Source: Microvirga roseola (GTDB lineage: Bacteria > Pseudomonadota > Alphaproteobacteria > Rhizobiales > Beijerinckiaceae). From it: a DNA stretch of 63,543 nucleotides. The notes under the pieces were generated by a model. The model was not told the DNA's origin, searched no databases, and saw nothing but the letters and a program-made list of their open reading frames with translations. The translations under genes were made by a program, and so were the position numbers. This document shows, piece after piece, positions 53,408 to 63,543 of this stretch. Position 1 is the first letter of the stretch, and every line of letters starts with the position of its first letter. The stretch is from positions 1 to 63,543 of the forward strand of contig NZ_JAJATX010000022.1 of assembly GCF_020866965.1 (NCBI RefSeq). Direction: 5' to 3'.

Positions 53408-53422
53408 CGAACACAATGTTCG
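53408..53422. promoter_or_regulatory. Inverted repeat upstream of acnA, possible operator
   Basis: CGAAC-ACAAT-GTTCG is a perfect five-base inverted repeat with a five-base centre, 28 bases before the GTG of acnA. It could be a regulator site or chance; no protein can be named. Confidence 0.25.
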
Positions 53423-53449
53423 TAACCCAAATGCACGCGAGGATTCGCC

Positions 53450-56155
<2,706 letters not shown>

Positions 56156-56172
56156 CAAGCGATAAAAAAACC

Positions 56173-56198
56173 GCCCGCTCTTCGATTGAGGAGCGGGC
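56173..56198 (+). terminator. First hairpin after acnA
   Basis: GCCCGCTC (56173-56180) pairs with GAGCGGGC (56191-56198). It is preceded by a run of A and followed at once by a second hairpin, so the two act together. Confidence 0.6.
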
Positions 56199-56211
56199 CT
56201 GAATGAGCACG

Positions 56212-56245
56212 CGGGGCGCACCAGGAATGGAGCGCCCCGTTTTCT
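56212..56245 (+). terminator. Rho-independent terminator after acnA
   Basis: CGGGGCGC (56212-56219) pairs with GCGCCCCG (56232-56239) and is followed by TTTTCT, a standard intrinsic terminator about 60 bases past the acnA stop. Confidence 0.75.
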
Positions 56246-56396
56246 ATTGGTCTCTGACATGGGCGTCAAATACTTGAAAATAGTATTTTGAGGGCGGTGG
56301 CAATCTACACTTGGACCTTCCAGCCTACCGAGACCATCTCGGACGAGAACCTCATCGATTTGAAGACCGTCCGTTGTGTAGGAGGGCCATACAAGC

Positions 56397-58025
56397 CTAG
56401 TTCTGCAATCGCGAAAGCTCACCCGCAAGAATAATGTGCGATATTGGACAGCCGCTCCGGGCATGAGCAAAGCGCCCGTTCAGTGCGGCTTCCTCTGCCG
56501 TCCTCCGAGCCCCCTCGAGATAGCCTTTGGGAAAGAATCCTGTCCCGCGCATATGCTCGTACTGTGTGAGGAATTCGTCTCGCAGCATGCGAAGCACGCT
56601 CGCTTTCGTAAAATCGCCTGGCTCAAGGCTTGCTGCATCCGCCGCGAAGATACGTCCGGTGGTGGATGCAGATCGAACAGCCTCCACAGCGTCGATCGCT
56701 TCTGAATAATGACGCGCGTCGAATGTTTTGCCCGCACTATCGTAAGGCATGGATGCGAGTTCACAATGGGCATTGATCAAGATGTCCGCCAGCACTTGGC
56801 TGCGTTCAATCTGCTCCGGCGAGCATAAGGAGGAGGCGCGTCTTAAGACAGCGCTCGACAAAGGAGAGAGGAGATTTCCATGTTGCGGCGCACGGCCTCC
56901 ATGGCAGCGATCCCGGAAATGGCGGTAGTGAAGCATCATAGGGTCGACGGACCCCTCAGCCCCCTGCCCCAAGAACGCGAGGTCCTCCAGAATGTCGCGT
57001 TTCAGCTTTCTGTAATGAGCAGAAGACCTGAGGAAATACCGTTGCTCCTTGATAAACCTGTTAGGCGCGATGTTCGGGTAGAAGCGCCTATGTCCTTCTC
57101 CTCCAGCACCTCCGAAGAAGACCGCTGTAGGAACTGGTCTCGTCTGAGGAAAGTAAATCGGCCCGTAGACCCCCAAGCAAAGCGATTTCCATTTCTCATA
57201 GGCTTCCGCAGCAGTCATTCGGACGGGCGTGCGCGAATCTTCAGACCTGTCCATGAACCGGAGGCAGAACTTCTCTGCGATTTGCGTCGCAACTGCAAAA
57301 TCGGATTTGGACCCTCTATCGCTCCAGATGTTTACTTTTCGGATGAGATCGTCTCCGACTCTGCTGGCGGCAGCAAGGATCAGAGAGAGGACCCCGCGCG
57401 AGTCCCGCCCACCGGTCAGATCACTTTGCACGTAGAGGTCTGACTGCAGGACCGTCGCCATGCGGCCGACCTATGTCCTCAGATACGCCCGCAGAACATC
57501 GCCGTAGCTGTCCTTGTGTAATTCTGATCGATCTTCATCCTCTCTCCAGCGCAGGGTCACCGCTGTTCCGAAGAAGGTGGGAACGACAACGGCTTCCATT
57601 GTCGAGGGAACAAGACGAATTTCCCGCACACTGGTCCGCAGCGATGTCAGTTGATCACCGAATGGCCCGCTGATGAAGAAGGTCGAGAAGTGGCTCTCAT
57701 CGATTGTCACAGGCAAATTTCGAGCGGCAGCAAAGCGTGCGAGCTGGATGAACGAATTGGAGAGAGCCCACCTTTCCCCACACTGGTACAGGAAGAGCTT
57801 GTAATAACCGCTGGCGTCGGTTCCTATGATCGTCTCATTGCCGGAATTGCGAACTATAATATAAGACCCATCCTGTCCTGGAGAAATCGCACCCTTTCCT
57901 GCGATCCGATATTTCCCATAGCCTTCGTCTCCAATGATGAGATCCTCACCCTGGAAGCATAAGCCGTGCAGGTAGTGCTCGGGAATGGGATCGAAGCTCG
58001 AGATCAGAAAGAAATCCGGACTCAT
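56397..58025 (-). pseudogene. Asparagine-synthetase-like protein split by an in-frame amber codon
   Basis: Read through, this is one frame of 542 codons. Residues 1-184 (58025-57474) have the N-terminal glutaminase-like fold of AsnB (GTDASGYYKLFLY and WALSNSFIQLARF match its conserved strands) but no Cys at position 2, so glutamine hydrolysis is not expected. TAG at 57471-57473 then interrupts. Three codons later, in the same frame, ATG at 57461 starts a 354-residue part with the PP-loop DLTGGRDSRG of asparagine synthetases, the ATP site. Either a nonsense mutation, two separate subunits, or suppression could explain it. It overlaps the upstream coiled-coil gene by four bases. The family also includes proteins that make amide bonds in glycans and natural products. 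Confidence 0.7.
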
Positions 58026-58756
58026 TCGCCTGTCCTTTGATCCCGCAAACACCTTCCGGCAAAGTCACACCTCCTACCCGATACTGCCCTATAGGCTGCA
58101 TCAGCGAGAGATCGCACAAGTTGGAAAATGCGTGAGAATGACGAGCTGCCTTTGGTATAATTTATGTATGAATCTGCAAGTCGGTTCGCACGTGAATGCC
58201 AGAACGATTTTCGTGAAGAATGACCTCGGGACGTAGCGGATTCAACCCTTGGGTAAGGGAATGTCCCTGCGGCAGCGCGTCCTGCACACGGATCACCCGG
58301 CCCGAGGCGAAGAAGGGCGGCGCGTGCCAGGCGCATCGCGCGCGCCGGACCGGAGGAGCCCTGAACGAAACGAATATTGGCTTTGGCAAGGCGGTGTGCG
58401 CGCGAGGCGGCGAGCCGGTTCTGAGCCTGCTCGAGCAGCCTGAGCTTCGCCTTGGCGTCGGCCAGCTCACTCGCGAGGCGCTCGGACTTCTGAATGAGGC
58501 GCTCTGACTTCTGAGTGAGGCGCTCGGACTTCTGGATGAGGCGCTCGCACCTGCATCTGAGCTGATCGCGCTCGGCGGCATAGGCATCGATCTGAGGCTG
58601 TGGCTCTAGGAGTCGCGCTTCGAGCCGCGCACGCTCGATAGAGGCTATGCGCCGGATCTCCCGCGCCCGCTCCTCGCTGAGGCGTGCAAGCGATTTGTAG
58701 TACTCGACCTCCGCCCCCGAAGCAGATTCGCGCGGAGGTTCAAATTTATGCCGCAT
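58022..58756 (-). CDS. Coiled-coil protein with tandem heptad repeats
   Basis: 244-residue protein of no family I recognise. Residues 16-115 are charged and helical, with four near-identical heptads ERLIQKS / ERLTQKS / ERLIQKS / ERLASEL at 71-98 that form a parallel or antiparallel coiled coil. The C-terminal half is basic and rich in Ser, Ala and Arg, with NRLADSYINYTKGSSS. The ATG at 58756 lies within the end of the upstream glycosyltransferase gene (11-base overlap), and the stop overlaps the next gene (ATGA), so it sits in a three-gene operon. Coiled-coil length-control proteins occur in some polysaccharide systems, which is only a suggestion here. Confidence 0.7.
   Translation of the reverse strand: MRHKFEPPRESASGAEVEYYKSLARLSEERAREIRRIASIERARLEARLLEPQPQIDAYAAERDQLRCRCERLIQKSERLTQKSERLIQKSERLASELADAKAKLRLLEQAQNRLAASRAHRLAKANIRFVQGSSGPARAMRLARAALLRLGPGDPCAGRAAAGTFPYPRVESATSRGHSSRKSFWHSRANRLADSYINYTKGSSSFSRIFQLVRSLADAAYRAVSGRRCDFAGRCLRDQRTGE
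58475..58546. repeat. 21-bp tandem repeat inside the coiled-coil gene
   Basis: Three near-perfect 21-base units (58475, 58496, 58517), each beginning GAGGCGCTC on the plus strand, plus a partial fourth, encode the heptads. Units of 21 bases keep the frame, so copy-number changes would lengthen or shorten the coil by seven residues. Confidence 0.8.
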
Positions 58757-60845
58757 GGTGGAGTTGCCTTGGCTGGAGACCGAAGACGGCGGCGACGTAC
58801 TGGGTGTGGGCGTCTGGCGCGTGATGTTCGAAAACGAAAGCTCTGGCCTGCAGCCCGAGCCTTGCGATCTGCTCGGGATCGCTCGACAGGGCGAGAAGGG
58901 CGCTCGCATAGGAGGCCGCCATGGCCGCTTCGTCGGGCAGGGAGGGCAAGAGAACTCCCGTTTGTCCGTCGATGACGATCTCCGCGATCCCGCCGACATC
59001 GGGCGCGACGATTGCCATACCCCGGCTCACGGCCTCCAGTAGTACGTTGGGAACGCCATCCTGCAGGCTTGTATAAAGGAAGATTGAGAATTCAAGGAAA
59101 GGCAGAGAATCGAAGCCCGCATAGTGTCCGCGGTAGTGCAGGTTCGGCCATCCTTCGAGATTTTTTGTATCGAAGGCTTCGAGCACTGAGCCGCCGAAAG
59201 CTTCAATACTCATTCGAGGAGCATTCCGGTGCAACTCGGCCGCAATGAGGGGAAGCAGAGATGGCCTCTTCTCGATATCGAGTCGCGAGGCCCACAGGAT
59301 TCGGTTTTTCGCCTCCGGCATACGTGGCGGCAGGACAGCCGGAGCCTCCACGGGGGCGGGAATGTAGTGCCACTTATGGGGTTGCAGGCCGATGCGGTGT
59401 AGATCGTTACGGATTGCCGCGCGGCTATCGCAGACGATTTTGGAGAGGCTCTCAAGATGATCCGAGATGTGGCCCAGCGACGAATGGACCGTGGTGAAGC
59501 CAGCATTCTCAATCCGGATAGTATCGTTGAACCGATAGTAGATCGTCTCCCTTTCCTTGAGCACCGCGGCGTACAGCTGCAAAAATCTGTCGGCGAACGG
59601 GCACTCACGCAAGTGGATGCGGGTTTCAGGTGCGCAGGCTTCAATGAGTTTCAACGCCAGCAGGCAGCGCTGGTCCCGCGTTAGCCAGCGGCCATGCAGG
59701 GACATGTCGACGATGACAACATTGGGCGGCAGACAGTCCATCCATTGCACGATCTCGAGATCGCCTCCGAAGATCGCAAGAACATTGCTGAAAGGGTCGG
59801 CCCGGTAGATGGCTTCCATCAAGGATGCAAAGTACTTTTCCGCTCCGCCCCGGGACATGAACGGAAACAGGAATAAATCGCTGAATCCCTTATCACCGAC
59901 GACCTCACAGATCCCATAATAGGCTATACCGAGTGGAGAGGACTCGGTGTGGTTCCTGATGACGGGGATCGTTTCGTCACGGTAGCGGGATAAAACGATG
60001 CTGGGATCGATTTCGTTCGCGTGGCGCGCCGCGTCCTGAAGTATCTGGTCTTCGAGAAAATCCCGCGCGATGAGGCTTGATCGTTCATGGCTGGCTCCCT
60101 CGGTCGACAGCCGGTCGTAGTACGGCTTCGTGAGCCTAAGGTAGGTCACGGGCTCGAACAGGCGCGTCGGCGGGATTTGCCGGACCGAAATCGCGTCGGC
60201 CGATCTAAAAAGGGTTCCAGGCCTCTGGCGGTAGAAGAGAATCACATGTTCGACGATCCTGACATCCAGCCCCGAGGCGACGGCCTCGGCGTTGAAATGC
60301 CAGTCCTCGAAGGCATAGCCCCGCGACAACCGCACATCGTGAAAAGGAATCCTGAGAAACACGTCACGATGGGCGCAGAGACGCGAGATATAGGGGTTCT
60401 GCTGGATGAACATCATCGGGGTGACGTTGGCCAGGGATTCATACCGGCATATGAAGCTGTGACAGCCGAAACCAACCACATATTCGGGAAAGTAGAGCGC
60501 CTCCGGACCGAGCCTTTCAGCCGCCCGGTAGATATCGTAGAAGTAGTTGTATGAGACTAGGTCGTCGGCGTCGGCCGTGAAGATGTATGTTCCCCGCGCG
60601 CGAGCGATTCCGTCATTGCGAGAGAGGCCGACCGATTCATGGTCGACCTCGATGATCTGATGGCCATGGTAGGTGCAAAGATCGAAGGACGACAGGACAC
60701 TACGGGTAGCCTCGTCCGTTCGGTCGAGGACGACGACCAGTTCCAGCCTCACCCCCAGATCCTGTGCAAACCGCGCCGCTTGATCAAGCGACAGGAGTGT
60801 GCGCCTCAGGTACACCGCTTCGCAGTGAAGTGTCAGGATATGCAT
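58746..60845 (-). CDS. Fused GT2-GT4 glycosyltransferase
   Basis: 699-residue two-domain glycosyltransferase. The N-terminal GT2 (GT-A) domain has the DxD-type motif in TADADDLVSYN at residues 90-100 and GLSRNDGIARARGTYIF before it. The C-terminal GT4 (GT-B) domain, about residues 500-690, has ILWASRLDIEKRPSLL, YTSLQDGVPNVLLEAVSRGMAIVAPDVGGIAEIV, with the E-x7-E-like donor region of the family. The ATG at 60845 is preferred to an upstream start that adds residues outside the fold. It leads the three-gene leftward operon and lies in lower-GC DNA. Sugar donors and acceptor are unknown. Confidence 0.8.
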   Translation of the reverse strand: MHILTLHCEAVYLRRTLLSLDQAARFAQDLGVRLELVVVLDRTDEATRSVLSSFDLCTYHGHQIIEVDHESVGLSRNDGIARARGTYIFTADADDLVSYNYFYDIYRAAERLGPEALYFPEYVVGFGCHSFICRYESLANVTPMMFIQQNPYISRLCAHRDVFLRIPFHDVRLSRGYAFEDWHFNAEAVASGLDVRIVEHVILFYRQRPGTLFRSADAISVRQIPPTRLFEPVTYLRLTKPYYDRLSTEGASHERSSLIARDFLEDQILQDAARHANEIDPSIVLSRYRDETIPVIRNHTESSPLGIAYYGICEVVGDKGFSDLFLFPFMSRGGAEKYFASLMEAIYRADPFSNVLAIFGGDLEIVQWMDCLPPNVVIVDMSLHGRWLTRDQRCLLALKLIEACAPETRIHLRECPFADRFLQLYAAVLKERETIYYRFNDTIRIENAGFTTVHSSLGHISDHLESLSKIVCDSRAAIRNDLHRIGLQPHKWHYIPAPVEAPAVLPPRMPEAKNRILWASRLDIEKRPSLLPLIAAELHRNAPRMSIEAFGGSVLEAFDTKNLEGWPNLHYRGHYAGFDSLPFLEFSIFLYTSLQDGVPNVLLEAVSRGMAIVAPDVGGIAEIVIDGQTGVLLPSLPDEAAMAASYASALLALSSDPEQIARLGLQARAFVFEHHAPDAHTQYVAAVFGLQPRQLHHAA

Positions 60846-61199
60846 GGAAATCAGTCTCAGCCATGACCGGTGCTCTGTTGCTGACATCCCGCCGCTCTCG
60901 GAAGGGTGGCGTCATCGAAACCTAGTTACGTGACGTCAGATTTGTAACAGAATTTAGTGACATGTCGAGTTGCCGGAGACCCCTTTGTGCTTGGGATCGG
61001 GAGCGAGTAACGTCTTCCATCCTCCGAGGCCGAATGGGTTCGGGGAGCCGCATTGCGGCGTTTTGGCCCAGCCCGCAAGGGCGCAGCATCGCTTATAAGG
61101 CCACGCTTTCAGTGCGGAGCTATCGCGCCTGTTAAGGGCTCATTGACCCTCCTGCACGGAAACTCAGTCATTGCCTCTCTCCGACCCATTGCCGAAGCC
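60846..61199. other. 354-base divergent intergenic region
   Basis: The region between the glycosyltransferase gene and the acetyltransferase gene holds no open frame with family features. It includes TGACGTCA (60931-60938) inside the loose inverted pair GTTAC (60925-60929) and GTAAC (60944-60948), near the start of the leftward operon, and an AT-rich piece around 60940-60965 that suits promoters. No terminator was seen. Confidence 0.35.
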
Positions 61200-61706
61200 A
61201 TGAGTGACCTCCTCGTCAGCATCCGTCATGCCAACGCCGACGACGCCGCGGCCCTTTCGAGGGTTTTCGAGGCAGCTTGGCGCGAAGCCTATACCGGTAT
61301 TATCCCGGGCATCACGCTGGAGAAGATGCTCTCCCGGCGCAACGAACGCTGGTGGCGTTCGACGGTCAGCCGTGGGCGTCCGCTGGTGGTGCTGGATATC
61401 GGCCAGGGCGCGGTCGGCTACGCTTCCTATGGTCGCTGCCGTGACCGCTCCGTCCCGGCGGAAGGAGAGATCGACGAACTCTATCTCCTGCCGGAATACC
61501 AGGGCATCGGCTTCGGGCGGCGGCTCTTCCGGGCGGTGTGCAATGACCTGCGGCATCACGGGATGAACCGGATTCTCGTGTGGGCGCTGGCCGAAAACGA
61601 GCGCGCCTGCGCCTTCTATCGCGGCCTCGGAGGGGAGAGGATCGCCCGGGTCGAGGAACGCATCGGCGGCGCGCCTTTGGCGAAGGTCGCATATCTCTTC
61701 CGCTGA
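61200..61706 (+). CDS. GNAT-family N-acetyltransferase
   Basis: 168-residue acetyltransferase. VSIRHANADDAAALSRVFEAAWREAYTGIIP is the usual opening of PhnO/RimI-like members, and LYLLPEYQGIGFGRRLFRAV is the acetyl-CoA loop (Q/R-x-x-G-x-G/A), followed by ENERACAFYRGLGGE. The ATG at 61200 was chosen, because upstream frame residues have no fold. Substrate unknown. It precedes ppa by about 180 bases but has no visible link. Confidence 0.8.
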   Translation: MSDLLVSIRHANADDAAALSRVFEAAWREAYTGIIPGITLEKMLSRRNERWWRSTVSRGRPLVVLDIGQGAVGYASYGRCRDRSVPAEGEIDELYLLPEYQGIGFGRRLFRAVCNDLRHHGMNRILVWALAENERACAFYRGLGGERIARVEERIGGAPLAKVAYLFR

Positions 61707-61813
61707 TTTTCTGCATTCGGTTCTTGTTGCAGAGCTTCAGTCCGGCTAGTGAAACGCCCAGCTTTCAGGTGCTGTTTCCTCTGGAAGAGCCCGCAAAGCC
61801 CCCTTTTGCCGCA

Positions 61814-61856
61814 TTTTGACTTGAGTGAGCCGGCATCCATTTTCACTTGAGTGAAA
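61814..61856 (+). promoter_or_regulatory. Tandem TTTT(C/G)ACTTGAGTGA motifs upstream of ppa
   Basis: TTTTGACTTGAGTGAG (61814-61829) and TTTTCACTTGAGTGAA (61840-61855) differ at two of 16 bases and start 26 bases apart. The second is also a perfect inverted repeat, TTTCACT-TG-AGTGAAA (61841-61856). They lie 32-74 bases before the ppa ATG and look like a paired operator or promoter element. Confidence 0.4.
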
Positions 61857-61887
61857 TGCTCCAAGTCCTGTTCCGGAGAAAACCTCT

Positions 61888-62415
61888 ATGCGCATCGACG
61901 CGATTCCGATCGGAAAGAACCCGCCGCACGACGTGAACGTCATCGTCGAAGTCCCGCTCGGCGGCGAGCCCATCAAGTACGAGATGGACAAGGAATCCGG
62001 CACGCTCTTCGTCGACCGCTTCCTCTACACCTCGATGCGGTATCCGGGGAACTACGGGTTCATCCCGCATACCCTGTCGGGCGACGGCGACCCCTGCGAC
62101 GTTCTGGTGGCCAATACCCGCGCCATTGCGCCGGGCGCCGTCATCAACGTGCGCCCCGTCGGGGTTCTGGTGATGGAGGATGACGGCGGCCAGGACGAGA
62201 AGATCATCGCTGTTCCGTCGAGCAAACTGACCCAGCGCTATGACCGGGTGAACACCTACACGGACCTGCCCGAGATCACCATCAAGCAGATCGAGCACTT
62301 CTTCGAGCACTACAAGGATCTCGAGCCCGGCAAGTGGGCCAAGATCATCCGCTGGGGCGATGCCAAGGAAGCCCACCGCCTGATTCAGGAAGCCATCGAG
62401 CGGGCGAAGAAGTAA
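61888..62415 (+). CDS. ppa: Inorganic pyrophosphatase
   Basis: 175-residue family I soluble pyrophosphatase, hexameric in most bacteria, which hydrolyses pyrophosphate and drives biosynthetic reactions. The metal motif DGDPCDVL near residues 65-72 and [12 protein letters not shown] are the signature, with KYEMDKESG earlier and YKDLEPGKW later. Length matches the family. The ATG at 61888 is the only reasonable start. It is followed by a strong intrinsic terminator. Confidence 0.96.
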   Translation: MRIDAIPIGKNPPHDVNVIVEVPLGGEPIKYEMDKESGTLFVDRFLYTSMRYPGNYGFIPHTLSGDGDPCDVLVANTRAIAPGAVINVRPVGVLVMEDDGGQDEKIIAVPSSKLTQRYDRVNTYTDLPEITIKQIEHFFEHYKDLEPGKWAKIIRWGDAKEAHRLIQEAIERAKK

Positions 62416-62450
62416 TCTCGGCCTGAAACAGCGATCTCTAAACCGGCTTC

Positions 62451-62482
62451 AGCCCGGCTCGGGAACCCGAGCCGGGCTTTTT
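62451..62482 (+). terminator. Rho-independent terminator after ppa
   Basis: AGCCCGGCTCGGG (62451-62463) pairs with CCCGAGCCGGGCT (62466-62478) around a two-base loop and is followed by a run of T. It is one of the cleanest intrinsic terminators in the window. Confidence 0.88.
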
Positions 62483-62499
62483 GTACCGTTCCTTCACCA

Positions 62500-63543
62500 T
62501 CAAATGATGTAGAAGTCCTTCGCGGTGATCTTGAGGTTCTTCGAAACGCTTGCGAATTGAATCGCTTTGGCCGATCCCGACCCGTCCGGATCGTAGAAGA
62601 GCGCGCCAGCCTTCTTGTGGTAGAGGATCCGGTCGTCCTTGTCCCTGAAGCGATCGCCCGTGACGAACGCTTTGCTCTTCAGGGTTCCTTTGGAGATCTT
62701 GGAAAAGGCCTTCTTGGATAGATGGATAACGTCATCCTTTGGATTGAAGTCCTCGATATAATCACGATTCGACTTTGAGCTCGGTTTTGAGCTCGGCTTC
62801 TTGTCAAACACGAAGGAATCCCTGCCCGCCCCGCCGACGAGAGTGTCGTTCCTGGCCCCGCCGGAGAGCGTATCATTTCCGATCTGGCCGAGAAGCCGGT
62901 CGCCACCGCTCATGCCGTAGAGCCGGTCCTTGCCCGACTCGCCCGACAACTGTTCGGCGCGCGACGTCCCGCGACGGACCAGCGGCGTCGTCTCGACGAC
63001 ATTGTTGACATAGATATGGTGAAGGTCTTGACGAGTTCGCCGCCATAAGGGTCCTGCGCCTTGATCGAGATTGTGTGCTGGGTAGCACTCTCGTAGTCGA
63101 GCGCCCTGTTCAGGATGAGGCCTCTACCGCTGCTGTCCAGGCCAAAGAAGTCGCCCGGATTCGACACAAAGCTGTAGGTCAGGGCATCGCCATCAGAATC
63201 GTAGCCGGAGACGTCCCCCATATCGGCTCCTACCTGCGCGCCCTCGGACACGCTGATTTTCGAAAGATAGAGGCTGGAAGGGTTGGCGTTCGTGAGGGCG
63301 ATAGTTTGATCCGAGAACTTCACTAGGCGTATGTTTTTGAGCTCATCGGTACCGTCAGCGCGTGATCCATGAGCATGGACGATGGTGAAGCTTTCGTCCG
63401 GGTTACCGGTGATCGTGTATTCGGCTCTGTCCCCGGAGAACACCGCCATGTTGTTCCTGCCAGTGCCGCCATCGGGCATGTCGTTGCCGCCACCACCTTC
63501 TAGGCTCAGGACTCGTTGATTGAGGTAGAAGGCCACTGAAGCA
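62500..63543 (-). pseudogene. RTX/cadherin-like calcium-binding secreted protein, frameshifted and cut by the window edge
   Basis: The minus strand carries the C-terminal part of a large secreted protein. At the right edge, open and without a start, LNQRVLSLEGGGGNDMPDGG is an RTX nonapeptide repeat, followed by a cadherin-like domain (VSGYDSDGDALTYSFVSNPGDFFGLDSSGRGLILNRALDYES). Near 63010-63012 the frame changes: ACC ATA TCT, then GTC AAC AAT only if two bases are dropped or one added. After that come RTX repeats SGESGKDRLYGMSGGDRLLGQIGNDTLSGGARNDTLVGGAGRD and a C-terminal beta domain ending in DFYII, typical of type I-secreted proteins. The gene is thus interrupted; the rest lies outside. 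Confidence 0.75.

Noticed and set aside
56297..56434. 45-codon plus-strand frame starting at a GTG beside the acnA terminator
   Set aside because: The residue mix looks plausible (AIYTWTFQPTETISDENL), but the start is a GTG, it overlaps the end of the opposite gene and there is no likeness to a known family.
60925..60948. TGACGTCA palindrome as a defined operator
   Set aside because: Eight-base palindromes are frequent by chance and no paired site is present; it is only noted in the gap entry.

Overview
The window reads as a piece of chromosome from a GC-rich alphaproteobacterium of the Hyphomicrobiales (Rhizobiales), most like Methylobacteriaceae such as Microvirga or Methylobacterium. This placement is an inference. 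It rests on the ActS/RegB-ActR/RegA pair, an intracellular PHB depolymerase with a Cys lipase box, MmcB, the dapF-mtaB-ftsY-ispZ order, the ccmABCDG cluster beside acnA, GTTC-N7-GTTC type SOS boxes, and dispersed intergenic inverted repeats. No rRNA, tRNA, CRISPR array, insertion sequence or integrase was seen.

Layout. 0-11 kb: a HerA-like ATPase, an AAC(3)-I-like acetyltransferase, a DHA2 exporter, a YcaQ-type DNA glycosylase, a PAP2 phosphatase overlapping recX, a RimJ-type acetyltransferase, an OsmC protein and a leftward TRAP transporter operon (dctQ-dctM-dctP). 11-14 kb: a DNA-repair pair (radical SAM protein plus a DUF4130-UdgX fusion) behind an SOS box. 14-22 kb: an NhaP-type antiporter, PBP1A, a Bcr/CflA exporter, a YgjP-type metallopeptidase and PhaZ. 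21.8-25 kb: the RegB/RegA redox two-component pair, MmcB and a TPR protein. 25.3-27.8 kb: an ABC-exporter-like protein that has lost its ATPase motifs. 28.8-33.8 kb: sugar-nucleotide and polyprenyl-phosphate sugar transferase genes for a surface glycan. 33.9-35.7 kb: an iron-complex ABC transporter without a binding protein. 36-37.6 kb: a broken chemotaxis receptor. 38-48.5 kb: two hydrolases, a GyrI-like secreted protein, TauE, dapF, mtaB, an RluA enzyme, ftsY, ispZ, a class III cyclase and YaiI. 48.4-56.2 kb: a frameshifted membrane protein, ccmG/D/C, an M23 peptidase, ccmB/A and acnA. 56.4-60.8 kb: a leftward, lower-GC three-gene surface-glycan cassette. 61-63.5 kb: an acetyltransferase, ppa and a frameshifted RTX/cadherin-like protein running off the right edge.

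Two themes stand out. First, five exact GTTC-N7-GTTC (or GAAC-N7-GAAC) sequences occur, and all five lie between genes. Three precede DNA repair or DNA-processing candidates (YcaQ-like, radical SAM/UdgX, YgjP-like), so this stretch may hold several SOS regulon members. Second, the 56.4-60.8 kb cassette (a GT2-GT4 fused glycosyltransferase, a heptad-repeat coiled-coil protein, and an asparagine-synthetase-like protein lacking its catalytic Cys and cut by an in-frame amber codon) is an accessory locus whose product is unknown.

Four genes are interrupted: the chemotaxis receptor, the 48.4-49.1 kb membrane protein, the asparagine-synthetase-like gene and the RTX gene. Each break is one or two small indels or a single stop codon, so either recent decay or sequencing error could explain them. 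All start sites, families and motifs were read by eye; nothing was searched against a database.
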